This document shows, in pieces, positions 1 through 5,774 of a stretch of DNA of 6,309 bases (its first letter is position 1; every line of letters begins with the position of its first letter). Made by a program: the position numbers and the translations under genes. The stretch is from an archaeon (lineage in GTDB: Archaea > Nanobdellota > Nanobdellia > Woesearchaeales > JAHJEM01). Location of the stretch: positions 1 to 6,309 of the forward strand of contig JAGVFV010000013.1 of NCBI GenBank assembly GCA_020057445.1, given 5' to 3'. The notes under the pieces were generated by a model, which was not told the DNA's origin, did no database searches, and worked only from the letters and a program-made list of their open reading frames with translations.

Positions 1-1049
1 ATGAACTCCTCATATGGACAGTTCTTGAAATCAAACGAAGGACCTCCACTCCTCTTCTCTTTCTTCGGAGAGCGATCAGGCTTCACCCTCCTCTCTCTTG
101 CACTTCTCGCCCGCAAGAATCCTGTCAACGCATCAATACAGGAAGGGTCTGCCTCTGCAAGAGATGTCATCTTCCCCTTGGGCAACGGACCAGACTTCCC
201 GCCGATCATATGGAGAGGCATGTTTGTCTTCTTTGCGACATCTTCCATGATCGCAGTCGCATACGACCCCTTCAAAGCATACAGGTGGATCACATCAAGC
301 CCAAGCCCATTTACGACGCTTGAAAATACGGGCACCATCAACGACTTGTGATACCGAGTCTCCAGACGGATCAGCTCACGGACACCATCCTCGAGACGAT
401 CAGAAGGCGGCGCACGTTCACCATACTCCTCAAAGACTCTCGGAGAACGCCACACCTCATACTCCCTCTTGACAGCGTCAAACAACGACTCCTTGAACTG
501 CACATTCACGACACCACCATGGTCTGACAAGGATTTCGTAAGCCTTCCAAATCCGCTCTTGCCCTTCGCGACCATCTCCTCACTCACCTCGTCAACATAT
601 GAACGAAGCGCATGCTCGATCGGCGCGTCCTTGAACACGAACGGAGAGAGCCAGGGGCTCACCGGCACAAATAACACATCCTTGAACAGCTCTGCCTCTC
701 TCCTCGCACGTTCCAAGAGAAATGTCGTTATCCCGAAGATATCTGCGAACGGATCCACCCCATACTTCGCCGCAATGCCCTGCACAGAATTATCAGGGCT
801 CACTCCTGTCATGAACACCACCTCACGAAAACCAGAAAGCTCACGGGAAATGATGGCATCGAGGACTGCCTCGTTTGACACCCGATATTTCTCGAGAATG
901 CCGAACCTTCGTCCCCATTGCGAAGCCTGTGCATGCGCCGGGCGAAATCTCTCTTCAGGAACAAAACCGATCAGGCTTAGAGCATCAGCTAACGAGACAA
1001 GCAGGTTCTTCGTATTCCCAATTACAGATACAGGCGGAGTGAATACCAC
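1..1049 (-). CDS. Unrecognised protein, 3' end cut off by the window edge
   Basis: Reading the minus strand, the frame from a GTG at 1049-1047 stays open for 349 codons to the left edge, so the C-terminus is missing. An in-frame TGA lies at 1058-1056, which limits the start to GTG 1049 or TTG 1055 two codons earlier. I do not recognise the family. The N-terminus (MVFTPPVSVIGNTKN) and a segment near residues 78-90 (REVVFMTGVSPDN) alternate hydrophobic strands with small residues, as in an alpha/beta fold. No signal peptide or membrane helix is evident. Residues 313-333 are strongly basic (RARSARERR, then KPDRSPKKEKR), which suggests a flexible linker or nucleic acid contact before a further segment beginning FDFKNCPYEEF. 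The gene is divergent from the polymerase gene and appears to share its promoter region, so a related job is possible but unproven. That it is a real gene is well supported by the long open frame and by the plus-strand frames here encoding nothing sensible. Confidence 0.75.
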   Translation of the reverse strand, partial: MVFTPPVSVIGNTKNLLVSLADALSLIGFVPEERFRPAHAQASQWGRRFGILEKYRVSNEAVLDAIISRELSGFREVVFMTGVSPDNSVQGIAAKYGVDPFADIFGITTFLLERARREAELFKDVLFVPVSPWLSPFVFKDAPIEHALRSYVDEVSEEMVAKGKSGFGRLTKSLSDHGGVVNVQFKESLFDAVKREYEVWRSPRVFEEYGERAPPSDRLEDGVRELIRLETRYHKSLMVPVFSSVVNGLGLDVIHLYALKGSYATAIMEDVAKKTNMPLHMIGGKSGPLPKGKMTSLAEADPSCIDALTGFLRARSARERRVKPDRSPKKEKRSGGPSFDFKNCPYEEF

Positions 1050-1076
1050 GAGCAATCAGATACTACTATTCAATAG

Positions 1077-1086
1077 TTATTTAAAT
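1077..1086. promoter_or_regulatory. Shared divergent TATA element
   Basis: The sequence TTATTTAAAT holds the perfect palindrome ATTTAAAT at 1079-1086 and so reads as a TATA box on both strands. Its centre (about 1082.5) is 26-27 bases before ATG 1109 on the plus strand. On the minus strand it is 27-28 bases before TTG 1055 and 33-34 before GTG 1049. Archaeal TATA boxes sit about 26 bases ahead of the transcription start, so the plus transcript would be leaderless, and the minus transcript leaderless or with a six-base leader. No Shine-Dalgarno sequence precedes either start, which agrees. The TFB recognition element is not clear on either side, so one direction may dominate. Confidence 0.6.
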
Positions 1087-1108
1087 GGTTTGCGCTTCCC
1101 CCTCGTCC

Positions 1109-3604
1109 ATGGGTATGGCACTTGAGGATATGCTGTCATGGGCCTTGCACACCCCTGACCTTTCCAAAGGAAACGTGCTCATCCATGCACGAACTCCCGA
1201 ACGGAAAGGAAACCTCGTCGAAGCAATCACCTGGAACACGGGCGAACACAGGCCAGAACTCCATCTCCTCCCCCGCGACCATATCATCCCCACGTGGGAC
1301 CAGGGATTCTACGAGATACGTGACCTCCAGAAGATATGCCAGAACGAACCGCGTCTTCACGAGCTTGGCGTCCGCATCATCCGCGTGCCCTATGCGCGGA
1401 GCACAATGAATATAGAAGATGAACCTGAAGCAGACCAGGAATTCCTGCGCCGCGAGCAACGCTATGTCCTTTGGGCAATAGGACCAAAAGAGATGAAAGA
1501 CATCCTGCCATGGCCGTTCATACGCGGCAGCAAGAACGACCAGAGGAACAGCCCGACCCGCATGGCGCGCCTGCGTCTTGGCCTCTATAGACACTCTGCA
1601 GAAGACAAGATAAAGATCATGAACATGTTCCTTGCAGAAAAGAAGATAGCGCTCGACTCGGAATGGACAAACGCGCCGACATACGATGAGCTTGCCATGG
1701 TCACCTACATGATCGATGACAGCACGATGCGTTCAGGAGCATTCATCACCATTCCCCATCCAGAGATGACCCTTGCAGTCCCGACATCAAGGGGAACATT
1801 CGACACTGCCCTCCATTACGAACCTGAACTGCTCTCGCTAGGTACAGCACTTTCAGACCTCTCTTCCCGTGAACGCCCCCTCTGGTATGTCGGACAGAAC
1901 CTCGGCACGTACGACCTTGCCAAAATAAGGAAATCTACTGGTTACAAACCAGGCATCGGACTCAAGAAGAAAACAACAAAGCAAGGGACAACATGGATCG
2001 AGATACCCGCAATACCAAGAAACAAAGGCGGAGGATTTTACATGCGCTTCGACGTCTCAGGCGCATTTGTCGTCGATTATGCACCTCTCTTCCAAAAATT
2101 CGCAAGCCTCCCGAACAACAAGCTCGAGACCATCGCACGCTACTGGCTCAACGAAGAATACACAAAACTCACGCACACGAGCACCGACGAGTTCATGCTC
2201 TCACCGCAGCAGGATCCCTATGCTAACCTTGAAAGGATGATGCAAAAAGCAAAAACGCTCAAGACAACAAGCACACAAGAAGCACTTTCCACCTTCAATG
2301 ACACCATCATCTATGCAACACAGGACACCCAGCTCCACATGCTCATCGGCACCACGCCCGTCGATGGGATAACACTTCTTGAGGACATCGAGTGGGGGCA
2401 CATGCTCCTCGAATGCTACCCGTCCCAGATCTGTGCAACCTCAAAAAAAAGACAGAGCCTCGATTTCTGGACAGGACGAGTCTTTGATAATCTCCACACG
2501 TACGGAGACCGACAGATGCCCTTCGCAGACAAAAAATGGGAATCATTCTCCTACGAACAACAAGGACTCTCTGATATCACATTCCCTCACATCTGCAGGG
2601 GGACGGGAAGCGGCACCCTCATCCAGCCCACACCCTATCACCACGGGCTTATGCCCATCATCGAAGGATATGACTTTGCAAAAGCATTCCTCCACCACCT
2701 GCAAGGCACAAGCCCGAAGCACCGGGACATGCTCATCCAGATGCTCGACATGTTCCTCATGAAACCAGCATACGACCTCGCGCACATCACTGAAAACGAG
2801 CGCACAGACTGGTTCTTCGGCAAGATCTACGGATTCAAGCTTGTCGAATGGCCTGACAGGGGAAACATCCGTGCCTGCCAGGAAGGACTGGACAGCAGTC
2901 GGCAAGCGCTCCAGGAACTCATAAGAAAAGAACAGGTCATCAACCACAGCGACAAATACATTCTTCTCAGAGGAGACGTCGACATACCAGCACTCGAAGA
3001 AACAGGGATAGCATATAAACGAGGAGAAGGAAGATACATCTCCCACAGCAGGGGGTCATTCGCGATCGCGATCAACGACAACCCCAACGAGACGATCGTC
3101 CAAGGCATCGATTTCTACGGACGGAAAGGATACAAGACACTCCTCGAACAGAAGGCGATCAGCGCACTCTACAACGCATTCTTCAAAGGACAAGGACTTG
3201 AGCAGTGCAGTGACATCGTGCAACAGGCAAGGGACGCGCTCAACCACACAGACGACCCCAACATACGAGAGCACCTCCTCTTCTCCCGAAACAAGGCGCC
3301 AAGAGATTTCCATGACTATCGGGCAACAGCGCACAACCAACGGCGCATCCAGGTCCTTATCAGAGAAGGCATCCTCCAAGGAGAAACATATCCCTATGGC
3401 TACGGCATCACTCCCGACGGAGAAAACTATGAATATGACGCAGAGACCTTCCTTTTGTCAGAAACCCGTGTCGCAACCGACTGGTACCTGAATAAATTCT
3501 TCGGACCGCACGGACGAAGAGGGAGAAACAGTGCTGAAGGGAGCCTCAGCCAGATCCTCCTCGCCATCCGCCAACCTCACCAAACAACGCTCAACTTAAC
3601 ATGA
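1109..3604 (+). CDS. Divergent family B DNA polymerase with 3'-5' exonuclease domain
   Basis: Predicted DNA-directed DNA polymerase with proofreading exonuclease, 831 residues. Exonuclease motifs are Exo I LDSEW (D183, E185), Exo II QNLGTYD (N264, D269), a following VVDYAPLF strand (D323) and Exo III YATQD (Y402, D406). Polymerase motif A is EGYDFAKAF (D522) and motif C is LLRGDVDI (D623, D625). The thumb and C-terminus match family B wording: VQGIDFYGR (664-672), YRATAHNQRRIQVLIREG (737-754) and DWYLNKFFGP (791-800). Catalytic carboxylates of both sites are present. Oddities: motif A has Phe at 527 where Tyr is usual, motif B keeps only YG (574-575) of KxxxNSxYG, and the fingers are short. 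The N-terminal 180 residues are unrecognised. I chose ATG 1109 because the upstream in-frame ATG at 1085 lies inside the TATA box; 1109 would be leaderless, and ATG 1115 is an alternative. The stop overlaps the next gene by four bases. It is too diverged for me to name as PolB1, PolB2 or PolB3. Confidence 0.85.
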   Translation: MGMALEDMLSWALHTPDLSKGNVLIHARTPERKGNLVEAITWNTGEHRPELHLLPRDHIIPTWDQGFYEIRDLQKICQNEPRLHELGVRIIRVPYARSTMNIEDEPEADQEFLRREQRYVLWAIGPKEMKDILPWPFIRGSKNDQRNSPTRMARLRLGLYRHSAEDKIKIMNMFLAEKKIALDSEWTNAPTYDELAMVTYMIDDSTMRSGAFITIPHPEMTLAVPTSRGTFDTALHYEPELLSLGTALSDLSSRERPLWYVGQNLGTYDLAKIRKSTGYKPGIGLKKKTTKQGTTWIEIPAIPRNKGGGFYMRFDVSGAFVVDYAPLFQKFASLPNNKLETIARYWLNEEYTKLTHTSTDEFMLSPQQDPYANLERMMQKAKTLKTTSTQEALSTFNDTIIYATQDTQLHMLIGTTPVDGITLLEDIEWGHMLLECYPSQICATSKKRQSLDFWTGRVFDNLHTYGDRQMPFADKKWESFSYEQQGLSDITFPHICRGTGSGTLIQPTPYHHGLMPIIEGYDFAKAFLHHLQGTSPKHRDMLIQMLDMFLMKPAYDLAHITENERTDWFFGKIYGFKLVEWPDRGNIRACQEGLDSSRQALQELIRKEQVINHSDKYILLRGDVDIPALEETGIAYKRGEGRYISHSRGSFAIAINDNPNETIVQGIDFYGRKGYKTLLEQKAISALYNAFFKGQGLEQCSDIVQQARDALNHTDDPNIREHLLFSRNKAPRDFHDYRATAHNQRRIQVLIREGILQGETYPYGYGITPDGENYEYDAETFLLSETRVATDWYLNKFFGPHGRRGRNSAEGSLSQILLAIRQPHQTTLNLT

Positions 3605-4935
3605 TATCGGACATCATCGCACAACTCCAGGAAGGATTCGATCCGCACGACCTTGACAACCAAGAAAATCTTGAGCAGCTCCATCGGCTCATCCACATCA
3701 AAGGCACAGATCCTGGATTCCACAGATACATCCTTGACAATTACGGATTCCTCACCTACGCATTCCAAGATGCCTTCGGGTTCGGCCTGCCCCTTCCTGA
3801 AAGTATGCTTCATCGTATCGGCATCTTTGAAAACACCTTCTATCTGTTCCTGACCAAAGGAGAAGGGGCGGCACTTTCGTATACACAAGACTGGACAGCA
3901 AGCACAATTACCTTCAACCGTTGGAAGCAAGCATTTTACACCAGAGAAGAGAGCATACTCTCAGCATATGCTCAAGGAACACTGCACCATCCTTCGCCAT
4001 TGGAACAGGCAATCCTCTCCAAACGAGGCATGAGCGCTGGAAACATCCCCCAGAAGAAAAAAGAGCTCACAGCAACCCTTCGCGCTCTTGCAGAAGAATC
4101 ACTCATTGACGCGCTCCACCTCAAAGATACCCATCCCGCTCTCCACAGAGAAATAAAGACGTATTTCAGACGGCTCCCTTCTGCACTCCAGGAGATAGGC
4201 ATCACAGAACAATACATCCATGACCACCTCATCGATTCTGGGATCATGGAGCGCATGCTCAAGCTCTACCTCCTCAAACGCTCCGAGGAACTTTTTGCAA
4301 TAAAAGAGACATATAAGATCCACCAACGCAATTTCACATGCATCCTTGAAGACTTCGAGGAACGAAGAATACACGATCTCAGGGAAAGAACAGACACTTG
4401 GATCTCTCCAATACATCTCAAGGAAGAATCAAGGGAAGGAGTCGGCACCACTATGTCTCCAATTGAAATCGAACTCGACTCATTCCTCCACGAAACACTC
4501 CTTGATGAAGACATCTACGTCCTCCACATCCACCACGAACCTTACCGCGGCATGAGCCCGACGTACACAGGAAAGATGACCTGCGACTTCAAGATCGGAC
4601 CATTCTGGATAGAAGTCGCAGGAGGCATCGGTTCTGCAGGATTCTTCCCACTTTATGATGAGCACCTTGCTTATAAGAGACAGCTTGCTGCAGACGCGGG
4701 GGAAGAGCTCATCGTCCTTGAGACAAGAGACTTCAGAAGACAACGATATAAAGATCGGCTCTCTCCTGTCTTCAGTTTCATAGAACGTGAAGACATCAGC
4801 GCAATCATCCCTCCCGATCTCTTCAACTTCAGAAGAGAACGACAACTCCCAACATGCCTCTCCTCAGAAGGCCAGCATCAGCATTTTAAGAACCAAGACG
4901 CCTGGTGGCGGAAAGCAGGATACAGTACAGGATAA
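3601..4935 (+). CDS. Putative PD-(D/E)XK-like nuclease coupled to the polymerase
   Basis: 444 residues. The ATG at 3601 overlaps the polymerase stop as ATGA and has no Shine-Dalgarno sequence, so translation is probably coupled by reinitiation. The C-terminal part (about 285-400) has the order expected for a PD-(D/E)XK domain of the Vsr/DUF559 type: a helix opening SPIEIELDSFL (E289), a strand CDFKIG (D329), a strand FWIEVAGG (E338), then a helix with YKRQLAADAGE (K359) and a strand ELIVLETRD. The usual lysine of the ExK motif is Ala340, so either K359 serves or the site is weakened. The first 280 residues are mostly helical and not recognised; residues 226-262 are rich in charged residues and may form a long helix. 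No signal peptide or membrane segment is seen. Its tight linkage to a DNA polymerase suggests DNA cleavage in repair or in processing of polymerase products. The fold call rests on motif order only, and the substrate is unknown. Confidence 0.6.
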   Translation: MISDIIAQLQEGFDPHDLDNQENLEQLHRLIHIKGTDPGFHRYILDNYGFLTYAFQDAFGFGLPLPESMLHRIGIFENTFYLFLTKGEGAALSYTQDWTASTITFNRWKQAFYTREESILSAYAQGTLHHPSPLEQAILSKRGMSAGNIPQKKKELTATLRALAEESLIDALHLKDTHPALHREIKTYFRRLPSALQEIGITEQYIHDHLIDSGIMERMLKLYLLKRSEELFAIKETYKIHQRNFTCILEDFEERRIHDLRERTDTWISPIHLKEESREGVGTTMSPIEIELDSFLHETLLDEDIYVLHIHHEPYRGMSPTYTGKMTCDFKIGPFWIEVAGGIGSAGFFPLYDEHLAYKRQLAADAGEELIVLETRDFRRQRYKDRLSPVFSFIEREDISAIIPPDLFNFRRERQLPTCLSSEGQHQHFKNQDAWWRKAGYSTG

Positions 4936-4940
4936 AAAAG

Positions 4941-4949
4941 CTTATAAAA
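4941..4949 (+). promoter_or_regulatory. TATA box of the PCNA gene
   Basis: CTTATAAAA, preceded by the purine-rich run GATAAAAAAG that could serve as the TFB recognition element. It lies six bases beyond the stop of the upstream nuclease-like gene. A start of transcription about 26 bases downstream falls near 4971, giving a leader of roughly 25 bases that just includes the ribosome binding site. PCNA therefore probably has its own promoter, although read-through from upstream is not excluded because no clear terminator separates the genes. Confidence 0.7.
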
Positions 4950-4980
4950 GCCCACTCGCTCCTCATCATCAGGGGTGAAC

Positions 4981-4988
4981 AGGAGGGG
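4981..4988 (+). promoter_or_regulatory. Ribosome binding site that decides the PCNA start
   Basis: AGGAGGGG is a near-perfect Shine-Dalgarno sequence, separated by seven bases from ATG 4996. An in-frame GTG at 4975 lies upstream of this site and would translate through it, so ATG 4996 is preferred. This contrasts with the polymerase and nuclease-like genes, which lack such a site. Confidence 0.8.
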
Positions 4989-4995
4989 AACAATC

Positions 4996-5733
4996 ATGAA
5001 ACTTGCACTAGCCGAAACAAAACTCATACGCGATTCTATTTCCATCATCTCAGACCTTGTGACAGAAGCGCGATTCAAAGTCACCAAGAACTCCATCGAA
5101 CTCATCGCCATGGATCCTGCCAACGTCGCTATGGTCATCTACCGCCTGCTCTCTTCAGCCTTCGTCACCTACGACGTGAAAGAAGACATGACGATCGCCA
5201 TCAACCTAAACGACCTCAAATCGGTCTTTCGCAGGATAAAGCCAGAAGACACGATGACACTCGAAGTCGCAGACGGCAAATTCAAGATAACGCTCAAGTC
5301 GGCACAGACACGCACATTCAACCTCCCGCTGATCGACGTGGAAGAGAAAGAGCAGCGCGTGCCAGACCTCTCCTTCTCGGCAAAGGTCACTGCACCATCA
5401 TCCATCTTCTCAGACGCCATAGAAGACATGGACATCATCGGAGAATCAGTCTCCCTTGTCATCGACAAGAAGACACTCCATGTGATGAGCGCATCAGAAG
5501 TCTCCAACGCAGACGTCGAGATCAAGGCAGGCGCAGAAATCAAGATAGAAGCCGGAGACAAGCTCAAGGCCAAATACTCCATAGAATACCTCAAGAAGAT
5601 GATCCAAGGGGCAAAACTCGCGGATTCAGTCGTCATCCAGTTCAACAAAGACTACCCCCTGCAGCTTGATTATATCGCAGTTGATAAGCTGCAGATGACG
5701 TTCATATTGGCGCCAAGGGTAGATAATGATTAG
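4996..5733 (+). CDS. pcn: DNA polymerase sliding clamp (PCNA)
   Basis: 245 residues, the usual archaeal PCNA length. Archaeal PCNA is a trimeric ring around DNA that tethers polymerases, FEN1, ligase and other factors. Two topologically similar domains are evident: residues 1-112 begin MKLALAETKLIRDSI and contain the hallmark AMDPANVAMV (38-47); residues 125-245 end in ILAPRVDND (237-245). The interdomain connecting loop is around 113-124 (IDVEEKEQRVPD). Its surface, together with the C-terminal LAP residues, forms the pocket for PIP-box partners. SIEYLKKMI (195-203) is another familiar archaeal PCNA segment. The start is fixed by the AGGAGGGG site seven bases upstream. The gene seems complete and functional, with no odd residues noticed. 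It follows the nuclease-like gene by 60 bases on the same strand, under its own TATA box. The wording suggests a DPANN-type clamp. Confidence 0.97.
   Translation: MKLALAETKLIRDSISIISDLVTEARFKVTKNSIELIAMDPANVAMVIYRLLSSAFVTYDVKEDMTIAINLNDLKSVFRRIKPEDTMTLEVADGKFKITLKSAQTRTFNLPLIDVEEKEQRVPDLSFSAKVTAPSSIFSDAIEDMDIIGESVSLVIDKKTLHVMSASEVSNADVEIKAGAEIKIEAGDKLKAKYSIEYLKKMIQGAKLADSVVIQFNKDYPLQLDYIAVDKLQMTFILAPRVDND
5659..5694. repeat. Perfect 9-base inverted repeat near the end of the PCNA gene
   Basis: CTGCAGCTT (5659-5667) and AAGCTGCAG (5686-5694) are exact inverse complements separated by 18 bases. The transcript could form a hairpin ending 39 bases before the end of the PCNA stop codon. It lies wholly within coding sequence (about residues 222-233) and has no U-run after it, so it is not an obvious terminator. 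It may be chance. Confidence 0.5.
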
Positions 5734-5734
5734 A

Positions 5735-5747
5735 TTTATTTTTCTTT
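5735..5747 (+). terminator. T-rich tract after PCNA, possible archaeal terminator
   Basis: TTTATTTTTCTTT starts two bases after the PCNA stop. Archaeal RNA polymerase terminates at T-rich tracts of this kind without needing a hairpin, so this may end the PCNA transcript. The first part also resembles a weak TATA box about 26 bases ahead of 5764, so it could instead help start the next gene. The sequence does not separate the two. Confidence 0.35.
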
Positions 5748-5774
5748 GAAAAAGAGGTCGAGGGATGTGAATTC

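Noticed and set aside
173..206. GGKSGPLPKGKMTS in the minus-strand gene, resembling a KMSKS synthetase signature or a P-loop
   Set aside because: No HIGH-type motif or synthetase context is present, and the Gly-Lys pattern does not match GxxxxGK[ST].
469..1125. Plus-strand open frame of 218 codons, and a similar one at 1-351
   Set aside because: Both lie opposite the longer minus-strand gene, have low-complexity Ser/Thr/Asn-rich translations, and are its antisense shadows.
2543..3046. Minus-strand open frame of 167 codons within the polymerase gene
   Set aside because: It lies opposite the recognised polymerase palm and fingers and has no start signals; it is a codon-bias shadow.
3503..3526. 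PIP-box-like DWYLNKFF in the polymerase (residues 791-798)
   Set aside because: It fits xxxLxxFF but lacks the first Gln, and it aligns with the ordinary family B segment DxxYYlxxQxxP, so it is better explained as part of the polymerase fold.
4975..4995. GTG at 4975 as the PCNA start
   Set aside because: It lies before the ribosome binding site and would add seven residues not found in PCNA proteins.
4905..5669. Open frame of 254 codons overlapping the PCNA gene in another frame
   Set aside because: The translation is dominated by Arg, His and Gln and has no family likeness; PCNA in the other frame is unmistakable.
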